From assembly GCA_903873475.1 (NCBI GenBank), contig CAIQON010000211.1, positions 1-40,038 on the forward strand: a stretch of 40,038 nucleotides of DNA. Direction: 5' to 3'. Each line of letters starts with the position of its first letter. Within the stretch, counting starts at the first letter, position 1. This DNA comes from an uncultured bacterium. GTDB lineage: Bacteria; Pseudomonadota; Gammaproteobacteria; Burkholderiales; CAIKXV01. Both the position numbers and the translations under genes were made by a program. The notes under the pieces were generated by a model. The model made no database searches, was not told where the DNA came from, and was given only the letters and a program-made list of their open reading frames with translations. Shown in pieces: positions 9,282 to 16,473 of this stretch.

Positions 9282-10276
9282 GCGCCCGCCTCGATCACAT
9301 GGAACGGCATGTCGAGTTCGACCTGCGAGAAGCGCATCGTGCCGAACCCGGCTGCATCGAGCAGCGCGCGGTAATCGCCGGCGCGGCGATAGCTGCGGAA
9401 AAACAGCGCCACCGGCAGCGCGCCCCATGCGAATCCGCCCTCCACGGGTGCCGCCCGCTCGAGTATCCACACCCGGCCACCCGGGGCCAGCGCCGCACGG
9501 GCGCGGTGCAGAAAGCCCAGTGCCTGGGCGTCTGGCCAGTCGTGCAGCATCGACTTGAAGACGATCGCGTCAGGTGCGCCGGGGAATGGGGTATCGCTCT
9601 CGCCGGCCGGGACGAAGCCGATTCGCGCCGCCGACGTCAGCCGTGCGACATGCCGCTCGCCGAGATGGCAGACGACCGGCAGGTCGAGTACCGTGGCGCG
9701 CAGCCCGGGATGCCGGTCGCAGGCCTGCGCCGCGAACTCGCCGCTGTTGCCGCCGACGTCCAGCAGGTGCTGGCAGGCGGACAGATCGGCCACGTCGAGC
9801 AGGACCGGCGCCTCGTGGCGCGTGAGCGCGCTGGTGAAGCGTACCCAGCGAGATACATGCGCGAGGTTCTCCGGCGTCGGATCGCGGGCACGGTCGTAGG
9901 AGAACAGTTCGAACAGCCTGGCCGAACGCTGGAAGCGTGCGGGATCGACGATGAGCGCGGTGAACAACTCGAGGAAGTCCGGACCGACCAGATCCAGCAT
10001 CGCGAGCTTGGCCTCGAGCAGGTCGCGATAGCGCAGGGCCTCGCAGAACGACGCAGACAGCCGCAGGTCGGCGCCAGGCGCGAGCACGCCGCTCGCGCGA
10101 AGCGCGCCCAGCAGCAGAGCGGCGCCAGCCGCATCCACGCGACCGGGCAGGGCCTGGGCGGCATCGGAGGCGACGAGCCGATCGATGATCCCCAGTTCGA
10201 AGGCCGTGGCGAGCGCACGCGCACCGATCGCATCAGCGAGAAAGGCGTCGACTCGAACGTAATCCGGATGCGGCAT
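9278..10276 (-). CDS. SAM-dependent O-methyltransferase (Methyltransf_2 type)
   Basis: The protein has 332 residues. The N-terminal part (1-100) is a winged-helix dimerisation-like region with FELGIIDRL. Residues 173-179 (DVGGNSG) are the SAM-binding glycine loop, LDLP at 197-200 follows the acidic strand end, and FKSMLHDWPD at 240-249 carries the expected catalytic His245. These are hallmarks of plant/bacterial O-methyltransferases of the hydroxyneurosporene/acetylserotonin type, which methylate a hydroxyl on small aromatic or polyketide-like molecules. The start MPHPDYVRVD sits only 19 bp from the divergent halogenase start. A longer reading would run into the halogenase gene and adds non-conserved sequence. 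No good Shine-Dalgarno is seen, so its message may be leaderless or weakly translated. It is the first gene of the trio. Confidence 0.9.
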   Translation of the reverse strand: MPHPDYVRVDAFLADAIGARALATAFELGIIDRLVASDAAQALPGRVDAAGAALLLGALRASGVLAPGADLRLSASFCEALRYRDLLEAKLAMLDLVGPDFLELFTALIVDPARFQRSARLFELFSYDRARDPTPENLAHVSRWVRFTSALTRHEAPVLLDVADLSACQHLLDVGGNSGEFAAQACDRHPGLRATVLDLPVVCHLGERHVARLTSAARIGFVPAGESDTPFPGAPDAIVFKSMLHDWPDAQALGFLHRARAALAPGGRVWILERAAPVEGGFAWGALPVALFFRSYRRAGDYRALLDAAGFGTMRFSQVELDMPFHVIEAGA

Positions 10277-10295
10277 GTTGTTAGGATAGCGGCTT

Positions 10296-11843
10296 ATGGC
10301 AAACCCCATCCGAAGCATCCTCATCCTCGGCGGTGGCACCAGCGGCTGGATCGCCGCTGCGTTCCTGAACCGCTTCCTCGATCCGGCCCGCTGCCGGATC
10401 ACGCTCGTGGAATCGGCGGCCATCGGTACCATCGGCGTCGGCGAAGCCACCGTGCCGCCGCTGGTCTCCCTGCTGCGCCTGCTGGGCGTGGAGGAGGATG
10501 CGTTCCTGCGCGCCTGCCATGCGACCTACAAGCTCGCCATCCGCTTCGACGGCTGGACACGCCGTCCCGTGTGGCACCCGTTCGGGCACGTGGGTACGGG
10601 ACAGCTCGAAGGTCTGCCGCTGTTCCATCACTGGCTCGACCGGCAGCGCGCCGGTGACGAGGCGTCGCCCTACTCGGCTTTTTCGCTGCAGGTCCGGCTG
10701 GCGGAGGAAAATCTCGCCCCTCGGTCGACCCAGGCGGCCTCGGAGATCATTCGCCGGGGAGCCTACGCCTACCACCTCGATGCGCGGGCCTTCGCAGCCT
10801 TCCTCTCCGAACTGGCCGTGGGGCGCGGCGTGCACTATCTGGTGGACGACATCCAGCAAGTGGTGCTCGACGCAGACGGGGCCATCGGCCATGTCGAGAC
10901 ACGCGAGAACGGGCGGCTTCAGGCCGATCTCTACCTCGATTGCACCGGCTTCCAGAGCCTGCTCAGCGAACAGGCACTCGGCGATCCGTTCATCGACTGG
11001 TCCGATCGGCTGCTGTGCGATCGCGCGGTGGTGCTGCCACTGCGCGCCGAGCGGCCGATGCCCCCGTTTACCCGGGCCACCGCGCTCAAGGCCGGATGGT
11101 CTTGGCGCATTCCGCTGCATCACCGCACCGGGGCTGGCTATGTGTACTCCAGCCGCTTCGCGTCCCAGGATGAGGCGGCCGCAGAACTGATCGCGCATTG
11201 CGGGCTGGACCCTGCAGCCAGCAGCCCAGGGCACCTGCGCATGCGCGTGGGCAGGCGTACCCGTTTCTGGACGCGCAACTGCGTGGCAGTGGGGTTGTCT
11301 GCTGGCTTCCTCGAACCGCTGGAGTCCACGGGTATTTTCTTCATCCAGCGCGCCGTCGAGCTGCTGCTGGACCACTTCCCCGACGCCGACTTCGCGCCGG
11401 CGCTCGCCGATCGCTACAACCGGCGCATGGCAGCCGAGTTTGACGAGGTACGGGACTTCATCCTTCTGCATTACCTGCTCAACACCCGGGAGGAGCCTTT
11501 CTGGCGAGCGAGCCGTGCGGTGGTACCGCCCGAGTCCCTGGCACGAACGCTGGCCGAGTATGACGAGACCGGCGTCGTCGACTGGGAGGGTCGCGCACTT
11601 TTCGGCGAGACGAGCTTCTATGCGATCGCGGCAGGCTTCGGACGGCTGCCCCGGCGCGTGCATGGCATGACCGGACAGACCGATCCGGAGCGGGTGCGAC
11701 AAGCCCTCGCGGCGATCAAGGCTGGCAACGAAGCCCAGGCGCGCCAGATGCCGGGACACGCGGAGTTCATCGACGCCCTCAACCTTGGTGCAGGCCGCAC
11801 TGCGGGCGCCGCTGGCGGCGGCACAGGGAGCCGCTTCGGGTAG
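10296..11843 (+). CDS. FAD-dependent tryptophan-halogenase-family enzyme
   Basis: The protein has 515 residues, normal for the family. Residues 12-18 (GGGTSGW) form the FAD-binding loop. Lys79 matches the essential lysine of PrnA/RebH exactly, WSWRIP at 268-273 is the diagnostic WxWxIP motif, and FLEPLESTGI at 338-347 holds the second catalytic acid (Glu343). The known chemistry is FADH2- and oxygen-dependent formation of HOCl, which the lysine directs onto an aromatic ring, usually an indole. There is no signal peptide, so it is cytosolic and needs a flavin reductase, which is not encoded nearby. AGGA lies 9 nt before the ATG. It diverges from the methyltransferase trio. The last ~25 residues are a Gly/Ala-rich tail. 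The substrate (free tryptophan, another indole or a peptide) cannot be decided, and family members beside SapC genes are uncharacterised. Confidence 0.93.
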   Translation: MANPIRSILILGGGTSGWIAAAFLNRFLDPARCRITLVESAAIGTIGVGEATVPPLVSLLRLLGVEEDAFLRACHATYKLAIRFDGWTRRPVWHPFGHVGTGQLEGLPLFHHWLDRQRAGDEASPYSAFSLQVRLAEENLAPRSTQAASEIIRRGAYAYHLDARAFAAFLSELAVGRGVHYLVDDIQQVVLDADGAIGHVETRENGRLQADLYLDCTGFQSLLSEQALGDPFIDWSDRLLCDRAVVLPLRAERPMPPFTRATALKAGWSWRIPLHHRTGAGYVYSSRFASQDEAAAELIAHCGLDPAASSPGHLRMRVGRRTRFWTRNCVAVGLSAGFLEPLESTGIFFIQRAVELLLDHFPDADFAPALADRYNRRMAAEFDEVRDFILLHYLLNTREEPFWRASRAVVPPESLARTLAEYDETGVVDWEGRALFGETSFYAIAAGFGRLPRRVHGMTGQTDPERVRQALAAIKAGNEAQARQMPGHAEFIDALNLGAGRTAGAAGGGTGSRFG

Positions 11844-11966
11844 TACAAAACAGGGTCGGGCGGGTGAGCGTGCTGCGCGGTCGGCGGTCGGTTCACAGCC
11901 TGATTGCAGGCGCCCTGTAGACACTCACCTTCGTCGGGACGCTCGACTTTCTCGCTGTCTGCAGTC

Positions 11967-11989
11967 GGCGCGCGAGGCGCCGCGCTTTT
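11967..11989 (+). terminator. Possible weak terminator after the halogenase
   Basis: Two overlapping 5-bp GC stems (GGCGC/GCGCC at 11967-11981 and GCGCG/CGCGC at 11970-11985) are followed by TTTTG. The stem is short and the T-run only four bases, so this is a weak candidate. It lies between the convergent halogenase and parB genes, where a terminator would be expected. Confidence 0.25.
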
Positions 11990-12004
11990 GGTTCCCGTAA
12001 AGAC

Positions 12005-13078
12005 TCACCTTTCCGGAACACGTTCGGGCACTTCACCCTCCAGCCATCGCGCCACCTGTGTGGCGACGTCCTGCAGGTCGACCGCGCGGTGGATCTCGAC
12101 GACGATGCGCTGTGCGCCAGCACGCCGGATCGTCGCCAGCTTCACCCCGTCGCGCGACACCGTGACCGGCACCTCCGGGGCGAGGACGCTCGGCGTGCCT
12201 TCCCCGAGCAGTTCGGCCAGTATCTGCTTCGATGCGCGTGGTACCGTACCACGCGCGCCGAGCGCTCGCGCACGCGCCAGGACGGACTCAGGATCGATCT
12301 GGAGCGCCTTGGACAGAGGTCCTGCCCAGTGGACCTGCAGGTCCGTCGGCTTTTCGAACGCCGCCACGATGTCGTCCGGCAACTCGGCCAGCTTGAGCAG
12401 CTTGGCCGCGTTGCTGAAATCGATGCCGGCGCTTTCGGCGAGGCGCCGCACCGAGGGAAACAGACCACTGCGAAGCGCCATCTGGATGCTTCGACCCTGC
12501 TCCCACGGACTCAGGTCGCGACGGCCACGATTCTCCTGATCCATCTGCAGCCACAGGTCCCGGTCCGTGACCTCCTCCACGATGGCCAATACCTCGAGAC
12601 CGAGATCGAGGCACGCGCGATGCCGTCGATGGCCGAACACGATCTCGAATGTACCCGCTACCCGACCTGGCCGAACCTTGATCGGCTGAACGTTCACCCG
12701 TGCCTGTTCGATCTCACGCTTCAGTTCCGCGAAGGCGGGCGAGGTGTACTCGGTCGAATGCCGGTTGGCGAACGCGCTCGGCTGGATGCGTGCGGGATCG
12801 AGCAGACGGACTGGGATTGTCCCCTCGAACTCGGCGAGCCGGGCCTTCACCTCTTCGAGTTCCTTGCCGAGTGCGCCTCCCTGACCCAGCGCGGCCATCA
12901 TGGCGCCTACACCGGTAAAGGATCGCGACGACGCGGATGCGGTAGCCGCAGGCGCCAACGGTCTGCTGGCTGGGGTAGGCGAGGGCGGCGGCATCTTTGC
13001 GCCGGAGGCATCCTCGCGGCCCGGAAGGGTGGCCGGCGGCAAATTGATCAGCTTCGATTTTTCCGCGATACGTTTCAT
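12005..13078 (-). CDS. parB: ParB-family partition protein
   Basis: The protein has 357 residues. A Pro/Ala-rich leader (1-60) precedes the ParB/RepB N-terminal domain. Conserved motifs are GHRRHRA at 149-155, the CTP-binding box, and ENRGRRDLSPWEQG at 182-195. A helix-turn-helix lies at about 206-235 (VRRLAESAGIDFSNAAKLLK). The C-terminal part would form the dimer domain. The family binds parS sites, loads as a CTP-dependent clamp and is moved by ParA. It lies downstream of parA on the same strand with a 106-bp gap. One palindromic candidate parS lies in that gap and a second inside this coding sequence. AGGGG precedes the ATG closely. The long leader is typical of chromid or plasmid ParBs of betaproteobacteria. 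Confidence 0.93.
   Translation of the reverse strand: MKRIAEKSKLINLPPATLPGREDASGAKMPPPSPTPASRPLAPAATASASSRSFTGVGAMMAALGQGGALGKELEEVKARLAEFEGTIPVRLLDPARIQPSAFANRHSTEYTSPAFAELKREIEQARVNVQPIKVRPGRVAGTFEIVFGHRRHRACLDLGLEVLAIVEEVTDRDLWLQMDQENRGRRDLSPWEQGRSIQMALRSGLFPSVRRLAESAGIDFSNAAKLLKLAELPDDIVAAFEKPTDLQVHWAGPLSKALQIDPESVLARARALGARGTVPRASKQILAELLGEGTPSVLAPEVPVTVSRDGVKLATIRRAGAQRIVVEIHRAVDLQDVATQVARWLEGEVPERVPER
12234..12256. promoter_or_regulatory. parS: Candidate parS centromere site inside parB
   Basis: This is a perfect inverted repeat with 11-bp arms (GCGCGTGGTAC and its complement) around a single central base at 12245. It encodes part of an ARGTVPRA stretch in ParB. The same 21-bp core occurs at 13149-13169. 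Two identical long palindromes within 1 kb of a parAB locus are best read as ParB binding sites. Confidence 0.7.
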
Positions 13079-13148
13079 GTCCCCTGCCTTCCCTGATCGA
13101 CGCGTGCCACTGGCCGCTAGTGCGAGGGCCGGCCGTGGTGACCCGACG

Positions 13149-13169
13149 CGCGTGGTACCGTACCACGCG
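13149..13169. promoter_or_regulatory. parS: Candidate parS centromere site between parA and parB
   Basis: This is a perfect inverted repeat with 10-bp arms (CGCGTGGTAC and its complement) and a single-base centre at 13159. It is identical in core to the site inside parB. It lies in the 106-bp gap after the parA stop and before the parB ribosome-binding site, so it could also let ParB control its own translation or transcription. Confidence 0.75.
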
Positions 13170-13184
13170 TTGTTCGAACCCTGT

Positions 13185-14369
13185 TCACGTGCCCTGGACC
13201 TGCCGGCGCCAGACAGCCTGAATCAATTGCTCCATGAGCTCCGTCACCCGCTCATAGGCTTCCGCCGCCCGCTTGTAGGTCCGGTTGTTGCCGTCATAAC
13301 GGGTAACGTCGTAGACCGTCCCGAACTCCGCGGCGCTACTGTTCGCGACCGCCGTCTTCGGGATTTCGACCGGCATGACTTTTCCCTCGTAGGCCTTGCC
13401 GATCCATTCGCGCACGACGGACGCCGTCGCGTCGTTGTTGTCGACGCGCGTCAGCAGCACACGGATGAAATCGAATTCCTTCGTGATGGCGCGTCGCTCG
13501 ACCAGCTGGGCCGTCAGATCGGAAAACAGCCGCCAGAACTGAGCCGACGAGGCCACGTCCAGTGCATTGGGCGGCAGCGTCATGATGATGCCGTTGGCCG
13601 CCATCAGCGCATTGATCGTCACATAGGACAACGCCGGCGGCGTGTCGATGATGATGACATCGTAGTCGCGCCGGACGTCGTCGATGCCGAGATTGAGTAC
13701 ATCCCAGAAGGCAAACGATGGGTCCTGGCTCTGGCGCGCCGGCAGCATGAACTCAGCGGCGAACAGCAATGGTGCGGCCGCAACGAGATCGATGCCGTCC
13801 CAATAGGTGGATCGAATCGCTGGTCTGATCGAGCGCTCGGTCCCGGCGCAGAGTTCCAGGATGGTCTCGCTTTCGGCCACCTCGGAATCGGGCAGGATGC
13901 CGTGCAACGTGGTCAGGCTTCCTTGTGGATCGCAGTCGATGCACAGCACCTGATGACCGCGCAGGCTCAATCCCTGGGCGAGCGACATCGCGGTGGTGGT
14001 CTTGCCGACACCACCCTTGAAGTTTGCAATGGTCAGGACGCAGGCCTCGGCATGCTCTGGCCGCCGTGCGGCAGGACGATACGCCCGTACCCACGCACGG
14101 GTTTCAGCCAGCGTGAACTCACGCCGAGCACCGCTCTCGTTCGGCGTTCCCGAAGGCAGGTCGCCCTTGGTCAGCCGATAGGCGATCTGCCCACGTTCCA
14201 CCCCACACATGGCGGCGACCTGCGAGGCATTGAATCGCGGCGCAGTCTTCCGCGCGGTTGGAGACAGCATCGCACCCCTGACCTGCGATACAAGCAGGGC
14301 GGCACGATCCGCCTGATCGATGATGCTGCTCAGCGGCTGCGGCGTAAGATGGATGATTGGAGAATTCAC
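13185..14369 (-). CDS. parA: ParA-family partition ATPase with N-terminal DNA-binding domain
   Basis: The protein has 394 residues. The N-terminal ~95 residues include a helix-turn-helix (FNASQVAAMCGVERGQIAYR), as in type Ia ParA proteins that repress their own operon. The deviant Walker A motif KGGVGKTTT is at 118-126, followed by the Walker A' motif CIDCDPQGS and the Walker B-type stretch DVIIIDTPPALSY. The start is a GTG at 14369, since the reading begins VNSPIIHL. The ribosome-binding site is weak. Together with parB and the two palindromes it makes a complete partition system. It is transcribed away from the origin-like region. A small hairpin (GCGTG-TTTG-CACGC, 14410-14423) upstream could be an operator for autoregulation, which is inference. 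Confidence 0.94.
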   Translation of the reverse strand: MNSPIIHLTPQPLSSIIDQADRAALLVSQVRGAMLSPTARKTAPRFNASQVAAMCGVERGQIAYRLTKGDLPSGTPNESGARREFTLAETRAWVRAYRPAARRPEHAEACVLTIANFKGGVGKTTTAMSLAQGLSLRGHQVLCIDCDPQGSLTTLHGILPDSEVAESETILELCAGTERSIRPAIRSTYWDGIDLVAAAPLLFAAEFMLPARQSQDPSFAFWDVLNLGIDDVRRDYDVIIIDTPPALSYVTINALMAANGIIMTLPPNALDVASSAQFWRLFSDLTAQLVERRAITKEFDFIRVLLTRVDNNDATASVVREWIGKAYEGKVMPVEIPKTAVANSSAAEFGTVYDVTRYDGNNRTYKRAAEAYERVTELMEQLIQAVWRRQVQGT

Positions 14370-14577
14370 GTGTCGAGACCGTTTTTATGTATCGTTTTAA
14401 CGGGACCATGCGTGTTTGCACGCGCATGACGTCAATGTACCAGACTGGTTTGCGCACGAATTCATTATCACTGGACACCGTTGTTCCTTCATGAAGGTTT
14501 TTGTAAATATCCTTCTATTCTTTCAAAACCTTTATCCTCCGAAAAAGGAATACCCGTCAAGCGGTTACCTCCAATCA

Positions 14578-14681
14578 TGTGAGCCTTCACAGGCAGCGAC
14601 GTGAGGCTTTGCAGGTCTGCGTGTGAGCGCATTCAGGCAGACCGCGGAGGATCCACAGGCCGTATCGTGTGTGGATACAGG
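14578..14681 (+). repeat. Five 22-bp-phased iterons
   Basis: The 16-bp elements start at 14578, 14600, 14622, 14644 and 14666, exactly 22 bp apart. They are TGTGAGCCTTCACAGG, CGTGAGGCTTTGCAGG, TGTGAGCGCATTCAGG, GCGGAGGATCCACAGG and CGTGTGTGGATACAGG. The first three are close to one consensus; the last two are degenerate and overlap DnaA-box-like sequences. Two-turn phasing places the initiator on one face of the DNA. These should bind the neighbouring Rep protein. Confidence 0.78.
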
Positions 14682-14705
14682 AAGTTGCGCAAAGTCCCGT
14701 GCTTT

Positions 14706-14721
14706 CCTGTGCAAGCTCACC
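14706..14721 (-). repeat. Inverted iteron copy
   Basis: On the minus strand this reads GGTGAGCTTGCACAGG, matching the iteron consensus at nearly all defined positions but in opposite orientation to the main array. Confidence 0.65.
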
Positions 14722-14879
14722 TGTGGGCTGCCATCCCTGCCGCCGTGCCGGCGGCACACTCGCACTGGCACCCGCACGACGCCCTGGAGCCCGAGTCATT
14801 GGCCTGCCGTGTCCGGGAACGCACGCGATCGTGTCCGGTGCAACCGGTCGCGAATACCGCCAGCGCTGGACGGTACATG

Positions 14880-14895
14880 TGTGAGCTTCTGCAGG
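14880..14895 (+). repeat. Isolated iteron copy near the initiator gene
   Basis: TGTGAGCTTCTGCAGG matches the iteron consensus. Together with the inverted half copy TGTGAGCGCAGG (minus strand, 14944-14955) it lies just upstream of the initiator start. Iteron half sites in such positions commonly mediate autorepression by dimeric Rep. Confidence 0.6.
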
Positions 14896-14973
14896 AAACC
14901 TTTGAGCAATGCGCCGCAATTCGTTGGTGAGGATGTGCTTGCGCCTGCGCTCACAAGTACATACGCTCCAACC

Positions 14974-16452
14974 ATGGCCAGCCGCGCACACCCGCAGGAC
15001 GACGCACGCGTGACAAGTCCGAATGCGGCGGGCGTCACGGATGACGCTGGTGTGAGGGCAGACGGTGCCGGAATGCCATCGACGGGCGAGGAGGGCGCCA
15101 GCCGATCGGCGCGCGCCGATCGCGACGGCGTCGTGCGCAAGCACGTCAACACCATTGCGCTGATGCCTACCGAACGGCGCATCGGTCTGCTGACCCGCAA
15201 GCTCTTCAATGTAATGCTGCGGCTTGCCCAGCAGCAGGGCGATACCGAAACGTATACTGCCCCGCTGCGCGAACTGATCACGCTCGCGCGCTTCGACTCC
15301 AAGGACTACCAGCTGCTCAAGCGCACGCTGCGACAGATGATCAGCACGGTCGTCGAGTGGCAGAGCCCGACCGACCGCGAGTTCGTGCGCTGGGAGGCCT
15401 GTGGCCTGGTGTCGGGGGTGTCGCTCAGCAAACCGCCGGAGGCAGGCGGCGCGGTGATCCTGCAGTGGAGCTATGCCCCGCAGATCCGCAACCAGCTGCT
15501 CAGCCCCGAACGCTATGCCCGGCTGTCGCTCGAGTTGATGACCCGATTGCGATCCCATACCGCGCTCGCGTTGTACGAGATCTGCGCGCGCTACATCGAC
15601 AATCCCAGCCACCTCACCGCACGGCAACCATGGCGCTGGTGGAAGCCGGTGTTGACCGGGCAGCCCGACCGTGCCGATGGACGACAGGCGCAGTACCGCT
15701 ACTTCAAGCGGGACGTGCTGCTGCCGGCGATCGCCGAGGTCAACGCACTGACGGACATCGTGGTCGCCGGTCCGATCGAGGCGCGCGGCCCCGACAACAA
15801 GACCATCACCACGATCCAGTTCGAGGTGCGGCGCCGTGACGTGCCCGACCGGCTGCGCAGCACGCCCGCGGCAGAGCTGGTCGACCTGCCGGTGCTCGGG
15901 CATGCGATCCGCAATGGCCTTTCGCAGGCTGAGGCCGAACGCCTGCTGGAACAGTACGACGCCGACCGGCTGCGCGCGGCGGTCGACCAGCTGGTGCAGC
16001 GACAGTCGGTCCCGGAATCGGCCGGGTTGCCCAGCATCGGCCAGCCGGCCCGCTGGGTTGCCGCTGTGCTGGAGGCCGAACGCAAGCGCCAGCCGGCTGC
16101 GGGCACGTGGAACGAAAGGCGGATAGGGCAGGGCGTCGCCCCGTCGCGCGAAGCGCGCTGGCGAGAAGAGTGGATCAAGCGGCGCTACCGCGATGTGCAC
16201 GGCATGTTCCTCGAACACGACGAGCCGGCGAGGGCGGACTGGCTTGCGCGCTACCGGGAGTCGCTGGTTGCCCAGCGCTCGGTACTGGTCAAGCGGCTCG
16301 ACCGTGACGGCTGGGAGCACCCGATGGTGCGCGCCGACTTCCTGCGCCATTTCGCGCGCGCGATGATCGGCGAACAGTGGGACCAGCCGTCGGCTGAGGA
16401 TATCCTCGGCCTGGCCGCCGAGATCGGCGACGATCCGGCACCGGCCGGCTGA
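14974..16452 (+). CDS. Plasmid/chromid replication initiator (Rep_3-like)
   Basis: The protein has 492 residues from the chosen ATG. The conserved core begins near residue 50 with VRKHVNTIALMPTERRIGLL and continues through YTAPLRELITLARFDSKDYQ, ILQWSYAPQIRNQLL and LRSHTALALYEICARYIDNP. These are the paired winged-helix features of initiator proteins that bind iterons. The C-terminal ~200 residues are Arg/Glu-rich and less familiar. The frame is open farther upstream to about 14623, but that stretch holds iterons and reads as a non-protein-like Cys/Arg/Pro mix. The start is therefore 14974 (MASRAHPQ) or possibly 15073. The ribosome-binding site is weak at both. The gene is divergent from parA across the origin region. 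The same parB-parA-origin-rep order is known from secondary replicons of Burkholderiales. Confidence 0.88.
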   Translation: MASRAHPQDDARVTSPNAAGVTDDAGVRADGAGMPSTGEEGASRSARADRDGVVRKHVNTIALMPTERRIGLLTRKLFNVMLRLAQQQGDTETYTAPLRELITLARFDSKDYQLLKRTLRQMISTVVEWQSPTDREFVRWEACGLVSGVSLSKPPEAGGAVILQWSYAPQIRNQLLSPERYARLSLELMTRLRSHTALALYEICARYIDNPSHLTARQPWRWWKPVLTGQPDRADGRQAQYRYFKRDVLLPAIAEVNALTDIVVAGPIEARGPDNKTITTIQFEVRRRDVPDRLRSTPAAELVDLPVLGHAIRNGLSQAEAERLLEQYDADRLRAAVDQLVQRQSVPESAGLPSIGQPARWVAAVLEAERKRQPAAGTWNERRIGQGVAPSREARWREEWIKRRYRDVHGMFLEHDEPARADWLARYRESLVAQRSVLVKRLDRDGWEHPMVRADFLRHFARAMIGEQWDQPSAEDILGLAAEIGDDPAPAG

Positions 16453-16473
16453 GCAGGGCGCTCCCGCACGCCG

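Larger units (their letters stand above)
14370..14973. other. Replication origin region (iterons, AT-rich stretch, DnaA-box-like sites)
   Basis: This is the 604-bp gap between divergent parA and the initiator gene. About 14440-14560 is visibly richer in A/T than the rest of the window and may be the unwinding element. It contains the palindrome CCTTCATGAAGG (14486-14497) and a near-perfect inverted pair (AAGGTTTTTG at 14494-14503, CAAAACCTT at 14524-14532). DnaA-box-like sequences are TTATCCTCC (14532-14540, 7 of 9), GGATCCACA (14649-14657, 7 of 9) and the complement of TGTGGATAC (14670-14678, 8 of 9). Iterons follow at 14578-14681, with an inverted copy at 14706-14721, a further copy at 14880-14895 and an inverted half copy at 14944-14955 just before the initiator start. 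This layout is typical of iteron-controlled plasmids and chromids. Confidence 0.8.

Noticed and set aside
11918-12020. Imperfect 80-bp-spaced similarity (ACTCACCTTCG... and ACTCACCTTTCC...) near the parB end
   Set aside because: The match is short and imperfect; it may be a scrap of a duplicated parB 3' end, but chance is a fair explanation.
14623-14973. N-terminal extension of the initiator through the iteron region
   Set aside because: The added stretch is a Cys/Arg/Pro-rich non-conserved reading that would overlap iterons; the conserved Rep core starts after the ATG at 14974.
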